This document shows, one piece after another, positions 43,282 to 52,036 of a DNA stretch of 64,000 bases. The notes under the pieces are model-generated. The model made no database searches and was not told where the DNA came from. It worked only from the letters and a program-made list of their open reading frames with translations. The position numbers and the translations under genes are program-made. Source of the DNA: Deltaproteobacteria bacterium RIFCSPHIGHO2_02_FULL_40_28 (lineage in GTDB: Bacteria > UBA10199 > 2-12-FULL-40-28); the NCBI GenBank assembly GCA_001798135.1, contig MGRJ01000027.1, positions 76,176 to 140,175 of the forward strand. The letters are read 5' to 3'. Position 1 is the stretch's first letter. Each line of letters begins with the position of its first letter.

Positions 43282-43851
43282 ATGATTGAATTTCAAAAGA
43301 TAAACTGGAAACTGCATTTTAAAAATCCGGAGGCCGCACAGGCCGATGATTTTTTTAAGGTGTTTAATACCTGGATTCCCGATAGCCCCGAGATTTTTAT
43401 CGATGTGGCAGATTACCAGCATGTGCGTGATGGAACGATAACCATCCTGGTGGGGCATTATGTGGATTATGCCCTTGATGAGATGGATCGAAAACTTGGT
43501 TTTCTTTACTCCCACAAGCGTTTAATGGATGGAAGTAACCAAGATAAATTACAAAACACATTTCGTGATTTTTTAAATCATGCTCAAAAATTGTTGGATG
43601 ATTCTTTTTTTAAAGGGAAATTAAATTTTGATACTGCGGAGCTTCTGTTTTTTATTAACGATAGAGCTCTGGCTCCCAATACGCCGCAAACTTTGGAGGC
43701 AGCAAAACCCGATCTGATTCAATTTGCAGATAAAATTTTTGGAAAAGGAAATTATACAATCAAGCCTCAAGCTAACTCCACAAAGCGATTTGGGGTTTTA
43801 TTTCAAAATTCAAAACCTATTTCAATTTCAGAGTTAATCAAAAAAATTTAA
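43282..43851 (+). CDS. Hypothetical protein
   Basis: A 189-aa soluble protein without a recognisable domain. It starts at ATG 43282. Notable segments are VFNTWIPDSPEIFIDVADYQ and TITILVGHYVDYALDE in the N-terminal half and a helical C-terminal half. It follows the palindrome cluster and precedes the rRNA methylase gene by about 85 nt. Function unknown. Confidence 0.65.
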   Translation: MIEFQKINWKLHFKNPEAAQADDFFKVFNTWIPDSPEIFIDVADYQHVRDGTITILVGHYVDYALDEMDRKLGFLYSHKRLMDGSNQDKLQNTFRDFLNHAQKLLDDSFFKGKLNFDTAELLFFINDRALAPNTPQTLEAAKPDLIQFADKIFGKGNYTIKPQANSTKRFGVLFQNSKPISISELIKKI

Positions 43852-43938
43852 AACACCCAGCCACCATAAACATGGGTATCAAAGCTATCCCTGCAAAAGC
43901 TCCTTGGCCAAAAATAAAAGTAATGTAAAGCTGTGAAA

Positions 43939-44892
43939 ATGAAGGGTTTAGAGAAATTAGTTTTTAGCTTATTTGATCAAAAAGAAGAAAGGGAGGGTTT
44001 TATGAAAGTTCTTGCCCACCCATTACCATCTTCTTTAGCCCTTCTTTGGTTAAAACAAAAACCATCTCCTCTTCCATTTCCCATGGAACCCTTTCTTTTT
44101 CCAGAAATTGATTTTGTTAGTTTGGTTTCTTCTGATGTAAAACCCGGTAAAAACCCCCTACATGATCAAGGGACTTATTATTGCCTTGATGCTTCTTCAG
44201 TTTTTGCAGCCTCCGTTTTAACAGCAATTTCTAGGCAAGTAAAAATTATCATTGATGGATGTGCATCTCCTGGGGGAAAAGCACTTTTTGCTTGGAAATA
44301 TTTTAAGCCGCAATTTTTACTCGCCAATGAAGTTGTAAAATCCCGTTTAATGGCCCTCATGTCTAACTTGAAGAGATGTAGTGTAAATCCTTCTGCTGTT
44401 TCTAGTTTTGACCCCAAAGTTTTAGCAAATCATTTTGAAAGCTTAGCTGATGTTGTGATTGCCGATGTGCCTTGCTCGGGTCAATCCCTTTTAGTGAAAG
44501 GAACAAGAGTTCCTGGATGTTTTAATCCCTTGGTGGTGAAGAAAAATTTTTTACGGCAAAGGCGTGTTATTTCTGAACTAGCTAGGTTGGTAGTTGCCGG
44601 AGGGTATTTAGCTTACATGACCTGTACTTTTTCTCGTGAGGAAAATGAAGGAATCATTGAATGGTTTTTAAAACATAATCCTACTTTTCATCCTGTGGAA
44701 GTTTCTCTGCTCAAAAATTATCAATCTCACTTAACTTCTCTTCCTTGCTATCGTCTTTGGCCTCATCGTAATAGCGGTGCTGGGGCTTTTACTTGTTTAT
44801 TGCAGAAAGAAGGGGGGGTTATTGAAGATATTGATTCACGTCTTGCAGTTTTTAAAGATTTAAAATACCCGTGGAGTTCTTATGGCGCATAA
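43939..44892 (+). CDS. RsmB/NOP family RNA m5C methyltransferase
   Basis: A 317-aa S-adenosylmethionine-dependent methyltransferase modifying cytosine in rRNA or tRNA. Motif I is DGCASPGGKALFAWK, motif IV DVPCSGQSLL with the release Cys, and motif VI TCTFSREENEGIIEWFL with the catalytic Cys. The N-terminal RNA-binding domain is shorter than in RsmB. The target position is unknown. ATG at 43939 or GTG at 43933 are both possible starts; neither has a strong ribosome site. Confidence 0.87.
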   Translation: MKGLEKLVFSLFDQKEEREGFMKVLAHPLPSSLALLWLKQKPSPLPFPMEPFLFPEIDFVSLVSSDVKPGKNPLHDQGTYYCLDASSVFAASVLTAISRQVKIIIDGCASPGGKALFAWKYFKPQFLLANEVVKSRLMALMSNLKRCSVNPSAVSSFDPKVLANHFESLADVVIADVPCSGQSLLVKGTRVPGCFNPLVVKKNFLRQRRVISELARLVVAGGYLAYMTCTFSREENEGIIEWFLKHNPTFHPVEVSLLKNYQSHLTSLPCYRLWPHRNSGAGAFTCLLQKEGGVIEDIDSRLAVFKDLKYPWSSYGA

Positions 44893-44901
44893 TTTGTGAA
44901 C

Positions 44902-45690
44902 CTATTTTTTGAAAATAAGGAAAGAGAAAAAGATCAAACCTTGGGTGAGAATAATGGTGGCTCCACTTGGAATATCCCAAATAAAAGAAGTAAAAAGTCC
45001 AATGATGGTACTTAATAGGCCAATAATTACAGAAACAAGTGTCATGCTCATGAGGCGATTGGTAACTAAGCGTGCAGAAGCAGCAGGAATAACTAAGTAA
45101 GAAGCAATCAACACAGTTCCCAAAATTTTTACTCCAATTACAATCGATATCGAAATCAAAAACATCAGAAGGTAGTCATCTTTTTTAACTGGAATATGAT
45201 CAGCCATTGCTAGTTCGTGATCAAAGGTGGTATAGGCAAAACGGCCCCACAGAGGTAAAAAAGCTAAAAGAATAATAACCACTAATCCCGAAAGAATGAG
45301 ATCTGTATTTTTAATGGTGAGAATGGAACCAAAGAGGTAGCCATAAATATCTGCCACATATGATTTTTTAAGAGATAAAAAAACAACTCCCAAAGCTACT
45401 GCAATGGCAAATAACACTCCAATGGTGGCATCGTTGCCCAATTTACTTTTGTTGTGAACCCAAGACATAGAAAGGGCTACTATGAGGGTAAAGGGAATGG
45501 CAATCCAAAGGGGTTCAAAATTAAGTAATAGCCCTAAGGCTACTCCCCCAAAGGCTGCATGGGCAAGCCCGCTACCTAAAAAACTCAAACCTCGTTGGAC
45601 GACAAAAACACCCAAAATACTGGTAGTAAAAGAAACAGCTAATCCTCCTAAGAGGGCTTTTTGAATAAATGTATAACTTAAATATTCCAT
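44902..45690 (-). CDS. znuB: Zinc/manganese ABC transporter permease
   Basis: A 262-aa inner-membrane protein with about eight hydrophobic segments and the family blocks GLAHAAFGGVALGLLL and SYLVIPAASARLVTNR. It forms the channel of a zinc-type importer. I used the ATG at 45690, which follows the ATPase stop by 1 nt. A longer start would overlap the ATPase gene. It is the last gene of znuA-znuC-znuB. Confidence 0.92.
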   Translation of the reverse strand: MEYLSYTFIQKALLGGLAVSFTTSILGVFVVQRGLSFLGSGLAHAAFGGVALGLLLNFEPLWIAIPFTLIVALSMSWVHNKSKLGNDATIGVLFAIAVALGVVFLSLKKSYVADIYGYLFGSILTIKNTDLILSGLVVIILLAFLPLWGRFAYTTFDHELAMADHIPVKKDDYLLMFLISISIVIGVKILGTVLIASYLVIPAASARLVTNRLMSMTLVSVIIGLLSTIIGLFTSFIWDIPSGATIILTQGLIFFSFLIFKK

Positions 45691-45691
45691 A

Positions 45692-46414
45692 CTAGTGATG
45701 CACGTGGGTATCGTGTCCAAAGGCACGATACAAATTTTCTTTTGTTAAAACTTTTTTTGCTGGTCCAAAACAAATTTGTTTTTGATTGAGAAGTAAAACA
45801 GAATGAGCATGATGGCTGGCTACTTCTAAATCGTGAGTTGACATGATAATAACGGCTTTAATTTTTTTTCGATAATCCTCTAAGAGAGAATACATGTCTG
45901 ATTCACCAACTGTATCAATGCCTGTGGCTGGTTCATCTAAGAGAACCAAGCGAGGATTACGAATAAGGGCACGGGCTAAATAAATCCTTTGGAGTTCCCC
46001 TCCCGAGAGGGAGGTTAGTGGTCTGTCAATCAAATGAGCGGCTCCTACTTGTTCTAAATTTTGAAACACTAATTTTTTTTCATCTTTTGAAATCCGAAAA
46101 GGCCACACTCCTTTTAAACCATTTAAAACTAATTCAGAAGCTAAAGCTGGAAAATGGCGGCTTAGGGTTTTAGTTTGGGGCACATAGCCAATAGGAGAAA
46201 TATTTTGAGAGAGGGGTTCTCCCCATAAAGTCATACTTCCTTGGGAAGGTTTAATTAAACCTAAAAGTGTTTTTATCAAAACTGTTTTTCCTGCGCCATT
46301 GGGACCAATAATGGCAACAAATTGATTTTCAAAGGCTTCAAAGAAAACATTTTCTAAAACAGGATGTGCTTCTAGTTGAATGGATAAATTTTGAATTTGA
46401 AGAATGGGTTTCAT
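45692..46414 (-). CDS. znuC: Zinc/manganese ABC transporter ATPase
   Basis: A 240-aa ATPase with Walker A GPNGAGKT, Q-loop GYVPQTKT, signature SGGELQRIYLARAL, Walker B LVLLDEPATGID, and H-loop MSTHDLEV. It powers metal import with the permease downstream. It overlaps the binding-protein gene upstream by 4 nt. The C-terminal HDTHVHH tail is His-rich, as in some metal-linked ATPases. Confidence 0.93.
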   Translation of the reverse strand: MKPILQIQNLSIQLEAHPVLENVFFEAFENQFVAIIGPNGAGKTVLIKTLLGLIKPSQGSMTLWGEPLSQNISPIGYVPQTKTLSRHFPALASELVLNGLKGVWPFRISKDEKKLVFQNLEQVGAAHLIDRPLTSLSGGELQRIYLARALIRNPRLVLLDEPATGIDTVGESDMYSLLEDYRKKIKAVIIMSTHDLEVASHHAHSVLLLNQKQICFGPAKKVLTKENLYRAFGHDTHVHH

Positions 46415-47274
46415 TGAAGGACTTTTGTTATTTGCTCCGTATTGTGGGTTAAAAGTTGTTCGTAAGTAAATAATTCATTGGTGCCACCAATGGGATCTGT
46501 GACAATAATAGGAATTTGAGTGGCCTCAGAAAGAGCCATAAGGGTAGAACGTGGAAATTGAATCTCCGCTAAAAGACCTCCACTTTTTTCTTTTTTTAAT
46601 TGATCAATCAAAACTTTAAAGTCATGAGCTGTAGGTTCTTTGCCTGGAGAATGATAAAAGCTTCCCATTATTTTTATCCCATATCTTTTGGCATAATAGT
46701 TTAAAAAAGAATGAGTTGTAAAAACAGGAAGACGATTAGTTTGAGAAATTTTTTGAGAGATGGTGGTATCTAAATTACCCAGTACTCTCATGAAGTGATC
46801 TGCATTGATTTGAAAACCCTGACAACCTTCGGGATCAACCTGACAAAGGTGATTTGTAATTTTAGGAATGAGAGAGGATACTAAAAGAGGATCTAACCAA
46901 AAGTGAGGATCCACTTCCCTTATTTGAGGATTTTCTTCGTCTTCAATCATTATTTTTTCATTTTCAGGTATTAAGTCGATGAGTCTCAATTTATTTTTTA
47001 TTTCGGAATTAATGGCCCAACCATCCATATGATTGGAAATGTAAATGACTGAAAGAGAGTTTTGGATAAGAGCTACTTGGGATGGTTTAAGTTCAAAACC
47101 ATGAGGAGTGGCTCCTGGTGGTAGGAGAGTGATAAGGGTATGTCTTGTGCCTACAATTTCAGAAAGAATAGCTCTTAAAGGGTTAATAGTAACAATGAGG
47201 GGTTTGATGGATGAAGTGGTTTTATAACAAGAAATGGTAAAGAAAAATAAGAACAAAATCCATTGATATCTCAT
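46411..47274 (-). CDS. znuA: Zinc/manganese ABC transporter substrate-binding lipoprotein
   Basis: A 287-aa periplasmic metal-binding protein. Metal-ligand regions include ATPHGFELKPSQ, DPHFWLDP, and TTHSFLNYYAKRYG. An acidic SGGLLAEIQFP segment follows. The N-terminal signal ends in FTISCYKTT, consistent with a lipoprotein. The His-rich loop of E. coli ZnuA is absent, so manganese cannot be excluded. The ATG at 47274 places the signal peptide at the N-terminus; longer frames do not. Confidence 0.9.
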   Translation of the reverse strand: MRYQWILFLFFFTISCYKTTSSIKPLIVTINPLRAILSEIVGTRHTLITLLPPGATPHGFELKPSQVALIQNSLSVIYISNHMDGWAINSEIKNKLRLIDLIPENEKIMIEDEENPQIREVDPHFWLDPLLVSSLIPKITNHLCQVDPEGCQGFQINADHFMRVLGNLDTTISQKISQTNRLPVFTTHSFLNYYAKRYGIKIMGSFYHSPGKEPTAHDFKVLIDQLKKEKSGGLLAEIQFPRSTLMALSEATQIPIIVTDPIGGTNELFTYEQLLTHNTEQITKVLQ

Positions 47275-47327
47275 AGGAGAACCATAGATAACTTGACAAA
47301 AAAATCCTATTGGAAAATGAAGGATAA

Positions 47328-47711
47328 ATGCAACAAGCTGTAACACATGGAATTCGTGTAAGTGTAGAAACCCAATATGTGGAAGATGAATCTAATTCAG
47401 ATGAGAGTTACTATGTTTTTTCATATACCATCACCATTACCAACGAAAGTGATGGGATAGCCCAACTGATGAGCCGCCACTGGGTTATTACTAATGCTGA
47501 TGGTAAAACCGAAGAAGTGCGTGGGCCAGGAGTGGTTGGGCAGCAGCCTATTTTAGCACCAGGTGAATCTTTCACTTATTCTAGTTTTTGTCCCTTATCC
47601 ACACCCATTGGATCTATGTATGGCACCTATCAGGTAGTAAAAAATTCTACAGAAACATTGGAAGTAAAAATTCCCGTCTTTTCCTTGGCAGTGCCTCATG
47701 TATTGCATTGA
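47328..47711 (+). CDS. apaG: ApaG domain protein
   Basis: A 127-aa beta-sandwich protein of the ApaG family. The sequence includes VFSYTITITNESDGIAQLMSRHWVITNADG-type strands (YYVFSYTITITNESD and SRHWVITNADGK), then GPGVVGQQPILAPGESFTY and GSMYGTYQ. ApaG proteins are small, Fn3/LPMO-fold-like, and bind nucleotides or proteins in various systems; the cellular role is uncertain. It is divergent from znuA. Start ATG has AAGGA seven bases upstream. Confidence 0.9.
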   Translation: MQQAVTHGIRVSVETQYVEDESNSDESYYVFSYTITITNESDGIAQLMSRHWVITNADGKTEEVRGPGVVGQQPILAPGESFTYSSFCPLSTPIGSMYGTYQVVKNSTETLEVKIPVFSLAVPHVLH

Positions 47712-47715
47712 TAAG

Positions 47716-47814
47716 GAGACAGGGAGGGGTGTTTCTTGAGGAACCGAGGACTGTCTGACGAGCCTTCAAGGCGAGGAGTTCCGCAGGGACGAAAGAAACA
47801 CCCCTCCCTGTCTC
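47716..47814. repeat. Long perfect hairpin between apaG and tonB
   Basis: A 22-bp perfect inverted repeat (arms 47716-47737 and 47793-47814, beginning GAGACAGGGAGGGG) encloses a 55-nt centre. The centre itself pairs (GGAAC with GTTCC, CCTT with AAGG). It lies between two convergent genes, so it may serve as a bidirectional terminator, although only the plus side has T-rich DNA (TTTTTATTTTT from 47825). It may also be a mobile palindrome or structured RNA. Confidence 0.7.
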
Positions 47815-47833
47815 ACAGATCCCGTTTTTATTT

Positions 47834-48658
47834 TTATAAATACACTGAAAAAGTCCAAGCCATATGAAGTAAGTTATCTGGAGCTAAAAGGTTGGATGGC
47901 GGGGATGTAAAAGGGGATGAGGCCCGTACCGTTCTGATGCCTTCCTGATCGTAAGCTGGAATTCCAGAAGTGCGAATAACAATTAAATCGGCTATATTTC
48001 CTTGTGCATTAACCGAAACCCCCAAAATAACATCAATTTTTCCTCTAGAAATTTCATTAATATGAGCTCTTAAAGCTGGGACGGGATTAAAAGTAAGTTT
48101 AAATTTTCTTTTCAGCTCTACAAAATAAGCAATATTGGGATTTGCTAGGGTGTTTAAGTAAGTTCTATTTCCAATGGTGTAATTGGGAAGAAAATCTCCT
48201 TGGGGCCTAAAGGGTTTTTCAGCTTGTTCAGGCATCCCTGGAATGGAAGGTGGAGATTCTTTTTTAAAAATAAGAGCCTCCGCTTGTTTTTGAGTCTGTG
48301 ATTTTTCTTGAGGGGCTTTCTGAGGTGATGTTTTTTGAGAGGCTCTCTGAGATGGTTTTTTTTGCGGCCCACTGCTGGGAGCTACCATTTCTTTTTCTAC
48401 TTTTTGGTTGTAAAGACCTTCTGCACTAGCCTTGCTAGGTGTTTCTTCTTTTTGTGGTTTTTCTATATCAGCAATGGGCAGGTTTTTTTTAAGGGGAATG
48501 AAAACTATTTTTTCTTGGTGTGAAATATTTTTTTCATAAGAAATCAACCCGGATTTTAAGAGAAATAAAACACTCAAGTGAATAAACAACGAGATAAAAA
48601 CAAAAAGCAACAAACGTTGGTGTATTTTTTTATTTGTTTCAAAAACGGTAAGGCCCAT
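47834..48658 (-). CDS. TonB family protein
   Basis: A 274-aa energy-transducer-like protein. An N-terminal membrane anchor (LLLFVFISLFIHLSVLFLL) is followed by a Lys/Pro/Gln-rich spacer (about residues 60-140) that could cross the periplasm. The C-terminal TonB domain reads GKIDVILGVSVNAQGNIADL and RTSGIPAYDQEGIRTVR. It would couple proton motive force to outer-membrane receptors. No ExbB/ExbD genes are adjacent. Confidence 0.87.
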   Translation of the reverse strand: MGLTVFETNKKIHQRLLLFVFISLFIHLSVLFLLKSGLISYEKNISHQEKIVFIPLKKNLPIADIEKPQKEETPSKASAEGLYNQKVEKEMVAPSSGPQKKPSQRASQKTSPQKAPQEKSQTQKQAEALIFKKESPPSIPGMPEQAEKPFRPQGDFLPNYTIGNRTYLNTLANPNIAYFVELKRKFKLTFNPVPALRAHINEISRGKIDVILGVSVNAQGNIADLIVIRTSGIPAYDQEGIRTVRASSPFTSPPSNLLAPDNLLHMAWTFSVYL

Positions 48659-49117
48659 TTATCCGCCTATTCTGACAGCCCGTCTTTTTTTGGCTTCCAT
48701 ATTCCATCTTTTTTCTTGTTCTGTATGGGGGAGAACGGGTGGCACAGGAACTGGATGCCCTTTTTCATTAACAGCTACAAAAGTAAGATAAGCAGAAGCT
48801 GTATGTTTTTTTTCTCCAGTTAAGGGATTTTCTGTTGTTACTTTTACTCCAATTTCCATTGAAGTTTTGCCTGTGTAATTTACACTGGCTTGCAAAATGA
48901 CAATTTCACCCATTTTAACTGGAGAAATAAAGTGAAGAGCATCCATTGAGGCAGTAACGCATTGGTTACGGCAATGTCTAAAAGAACAAACAGCTGCTGC
49001 CGTATCAATCCAAGCCATCAATTGCCCTCCAAAAATAGTTCCTAGCGCATTAGTATGGTTGGGAAGAACAAGCTCTGTCATTTCAACCCTGGATTCAGAA
49101 GGGGATTTTGCTTTCAT
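48659..49117 (-). CDS. Acyl-CoA thioesterase (hotdog fold, YciA-like)
   Basis: A 152-aa hotdog-fold thioesterase hydrolysing acyl-CoA. The family block is LPNHTNALGTIFGGQLMAWID, containing the catalytic Asn/Asp region. TASMDALHFISPVKMGEIVI and VNYTGKTSMEIGVKV follow. The ATG at 49117 is used. It overlaps nothing: the ABC1 kinase gene ends 1 nt upstream on the same strand. Chain-length preference is unknown. Confidence 0.92.
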   Translation of the reverse strand: MKAKSPSESRVEMTELVLPNHTNALGTIFGGQLMAWIDTAAAVCSFRHCRNQCVTASMDALHFISPVKMGEIVILQASVNYTGKTSMEIGVKVTTENPLTGEKKHTASAYLTFVAVNEKGHPVPVPPVLPHTEQEKRWNMEAKKRRAVRIGG

Positions 49118-49118
49118 A

Positions 49119-50813
49119 TTAATGTTTCCTATTTCTAATGAGTGAAACAAACAGACTAAAACCAAAAAAATAAGAAAGATATTTTGTTTTCAGGTAAAAC
49201 TCTGCATTTCCATTTTGGTGAAATAAATAGGCAAAACTTACACTCGTAATAAGCATCAACCCCAAGGTTAACTGCTGGAGAGCATCAGCAATTTTAGAAT
49301 GGGTATTTTTTTGATCTTTTACCGTGATAGTCAGTTTTCCCTCATCTAGTTTTTTAATGAGTTTTCTTATTTCAGTGGGCAGACCAATGTAGGAAAGGAG
49401 TAATTCTTTGGAAGCCTGGATAATAATATCTGTTACTTTTTTATCTTTTCCTAAAACAAATTCTTCAACATAGGGAGTTACAATATCCATGGGGTTTAGA
49501 TGGGGATCAAGATGAGTGGTTAAACCCATCATGAGAATTAAGGTGCGTTCTAAAAGAATCCAATCCTTGGGGACATGAAAGGTGGTGGTGAGCTCCCGGA
49601 AACTAATATCCATTTTACGAAGCTCGATGATATCGTCTAAATGTTGAAAATTAGAAATATTGATTTTTCGAAAATCATCAATTTTAACGCCACGGATTTT
49701 GCTGTAAAAATAATCTACAATTTTATCGAAAGTTTCTTCGTTATCAATTTTGGCAATAAATCCCATTTGTTTCATGGCTCCCGAAATCACGCGTGTATCT
49801 TTTTTAATCAGGCCTTCCACAAAGAGGGTAATACCGGCTCTCATTTGCGGTGAAATTTCAGCTGTAGCTCCATAATCTACCAGGGTAATGATTGGTTTTA
49901 GATATCCTTCTGAAGTTTTTTCACAACTGGCCGATACAAGAATATTTCCAGGGTGTGGATCGGCATGGTATATTCCATCGATAAAAATTTGTTTACAATA
50001 GGCGTGAATCAGCTCTTTAGCCACATCTTGTGGATTAATTTTTAAATCTTTAAGGGCATTCAGGTTAGTAACTTTTACACCTTCCATAAATTCTAGAGAG
50101 AGAATTTTTTTACTGGAATATTCCCAGTATACTTTAGGAAAAAGAAGGTTTGGATTTTCTTGTAGGTTTTTTGAAATTTTTTCGATGTTTTGTCCTTCTT
50201 GGTTATAATCTAATTCACTCACAATCATGCGGGCACCTTCACCAAAGGCGCTTTTAATACCGTAATTTGGAAAAATAAAATCCAGGATGGAAAAGATTTT
50301 TTTTAAGGTTTTAAGATCAGATTCTACAATCTCATCAATCTGGGGATATTGAAGTTTAATGGCTAGTTTAGTTCCATCTTTCAGAGTAGCTCTATGTACT
50401 TGGCCTAACGAGGCAGAGGCCAATGGAATTTTTTCGAAGTGAGAAAAAATTTCATCTGGTTTTTCCCCAAAGTCTTCTTCAAAACGGGCTACTACGTCTT
50501 CATAGGGATGCGGGGGAACTGCATCTTGGAGTTGTTCCAATTCTTCAGTAAAAGCTTTTGGTAGAAAGTTGGTCATGATGGAGAGGGTTTGGCCAATCTT
50601 GATGTAGAGGCCTTTTAATTCTAAAATAGATTCTACAATTTTTTTGGCTGATTTTTGGTGGGTATGGGCAGTAAGAGTGATGGCTCTTTTTTCAGAGATT
50701 ATTTTTTGGATACCCCATAAAAAAAAGTATTTTGCCAAAATGACAAAGGTGATGTGGTAAGCTTTAACAAACCGCCAGGGGGAGGTAAATGCTTTGTTTC
50801 CAAGGAGTTTCAC
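49119..50813 (-). CDS. ABC1/UbiB family atypical kinase
   Basis: A 564-aa ABC1 (AarF/UbiB/COQ8) family protein. Diagnostic features are the N-terminal KxGQ-type motif GLYIKIGQTLS, the Ala-rich loop PLASASLGQVHRATLKDG, catalytic loop HADPHPGNIL, and metal motif LVDYGAT. Two C-terminal hydrophobic helices (QLTLGLMLITSVSFAYLF and YFFGFSLFVSLI) anchor it in the membrane. Members support quinone biosynthesis or lipid homeostasis. No ubiquinone genes adjoin. The apparent start is GTG at 50813, with an AGGGG too close to be ideal. Confidence 0.9.
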   Translation of the reverse strand: MKLLGNKAFTSPWRFVKAYHITFVILAKYFFLWGIQKIISEKRAITLTAHTHQKSAKKIVESILELKGLYIKIGQTLSIMTNFLPKAFTEELEQLQDAVPPHPYEDVVARFEEDFGEKPDEIFSHFEKIPLASASLGQVHRATLKDGTKLAIKLQYPQIDEIVESDLKTLKKIFSILDFIFPNYGIKSAFGEGARMIVSELDYNQEGQNIEKISKNLQENPNLLFPKVYWEYSSKKILSLEFMEGVKVTNLNALKDLKINPQDVAKELIHAYCKQIFIDGIYHADPHPGNILVSASCEKTSEGYLKPIITLVDYGATAEISPQMRAGITLFVEGLIKKDTRVISGAMKQMGFIAKIDNEETFDKIVDYFYSKIRGVKIDDFRKINISNFQHLDDIIELRKMDISFRELTTTFHVPKDWILLERTLILMMGLTTHLDPHLNPMDIVTPYVEEFVLGKDKKVTDIIIQASKELLLSYIGLPTEIRKLIKKLDEGKLTITVKDQKNTHSKIADALQQLTLGLMLITSVSFAYLFHQNGNAEFYLKTKYLSYFFGFSLFVSLIRNRKH

Positions 50814-50865
50814 CCCTTTTACTTTACTTCAAAATGATGATTTCAACAAGAAAATGATTCAATGA

Positions 50866-51504
50866 TTAAATTTGAATTTGAATCTCGACGCGGCGGTTTT
50901 TGGTACGACCCTCTGGATTGTCACTGCCATCGGGATTTGTATTGGGTGCCACAGATTGAGTTTCCCCAAAACCTTGAGTAGTAAAAAAAGTGGGCATTAT
51001 TTTTTCATTTTCAACAAACCAGTTTTTAACGGCCATGGCTCTTTTTTCAGAAAGTGATAAATTATAAGCATCGTCTCCCTTGGAATCTGTATATCCTCCA
51101 ATAAAAACTTTCTTAGCTGTTTTAGCTCGAATGATAAGTGCTACTTTTTTTAAACTTTCATGAGCCTCTGGTTTAATAGTGGCTTTATCAAAATCAAACA
51201 GAATATCACTGGAAAGCTCTACTTCAATTTTTGTTTGAGTTACCTCTGCCCCTAAGTCTGCAATGGCCTTATTTAAGTTTTCTACATCGGAAACAAGAGT
51301 TAAGCCCTGGCCACTAGTTAACTTCGAGCTTTCTTGCAGATTTTCAGGTAGCCCTAAAATTTTTAAGGCTCCACGATTTGGTCCCAGTTTTTGCAAAGCT
51401 TTAATAGCTTCAAGTTGGGCCGAAGGATCGTTAGGATTATTTCCATCCCAAGCTAAAACAGGAGAACTAATGAAAAAAAATAAAATGGGGATTAGTTTTT
51501 TCAT
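50866..51504 (-). CDS. OmpA family protein
   Basis: A 212-aa secreted protein with a signal peptide (KKLIPILFFFISSPVLAWD) and a C-terminal OmpA/MotB peptidoglycan-binding domain: ILFDFDKATIKPEAHESLKK, VFIGGYTDSKGDDAYNLSLS, and GRTKNRRVEIQIQ. The N-terminal half is helical and not a beta-barrel, so it is likely a periplasmic or peripheral anchor linking the envelope to peptidoglycan. Confidence 0.92.
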   Translation of the reverse strand: MKKLIPILFFFISSPVLAWDGNNPNDPSAQLEAIKALQKLGPNRGALKILGLPENLQESSKLTSGQGLTLVSDVENLNKAIADLGAEVTQTKIEVELSSDILFDFDKATIKPEAHESLKKVALIIRAKTAKKVFIGGYTDSKGDDAYNLSLSEKRAMAVKNWFVENEKIMPTFFTTQGFGETQSVAPNTNPDGSDNPEGRTKNRRVEIQIQI

Positions 51505-51520
51505 AAACAATCTTCAAAAA

Positions 51521-52036
51521 TTAACGACTCACTGGAACTTTTTCGAAGGGAAGAATACCAGGAATATTAATGTTAATTTCATTTGTTGTTGCTGGTGGAG
51601 CAGGAAATTTAAACCAAACCATTTTTTGTCCTGCTTGAGGAATTTCAAGGCCCGAGGCTGCAATGGTTTCTTCAACAGCTATCATGCCACGAGCAACAGG
51701 AGAGGCAATCCATTCTCCTTTTTCGTCTTTAAGCACGTGATATTTTTTTTGTTCCTTGCCATCAATGTAATAAACTTCATCAACTTTGTAAGGGGTAATT
51801 TTTATCAGATTGGGTGAAGTATTTCTGTAAGATAAAACCAAGGTTAAAATTGAATCGCTTATTTTAGCTTGTTTGGCATCAACTTCATAGGTTCCATCTG
51901 TTCCCATCTGAGTAATCATTGTGTTTTGAGGTTGAGCTGGTGACGGAGGAGTTGCTGATATCTGAGGAGTTTGTGCCCAAACAGGTTTTGATAACAAAAC
52001 GAATACACAAAATGCACCTAAAACTAATTGTTTCAT
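51521..52036 (-). CDS. Hypothetical periplasmic protein
   Basis: A 171-aa protein with a clear signal peptide ending in KPVWA-QTPQ, then a Pro/Gln-rich stretch and a beta-rich domain (ILTLVLSYRNTSPNLIKITP, YYIDGKEQKKYHVLKDEKG, KMVWFKFPAPPATTNEI). The pattern resembles DUF4352-like or immunoglobulin-like extracellular domains, but I cannot name it. Its start overlaps the end of the acyl-CoA dehydrogenase gene by 4 nt. Confidence 0.72.
   Translation of the reverse strand: MKQLVLGAFCVFVLLSKPVWAQTPQISATPPSPAQPQNTMITQMGTDGTYEVDAKQAKISDSILTLVLSYRNTSPNLIKITPYKVDEVYYIDGKEQKKYHVLKDEKGEWIASPVARGMIAVEETIAASGLEIPQAGQKMVWFKFPAPPATTNEININIPGILPFEKVPVSR

Noticed and set aside
43085-43515. A minus-strand gene over 42976-43515
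   Set aside because: The frame runs through the palindrome cluster and antisense to two better genes, and its sequence is low in complexity; it is a shadow.
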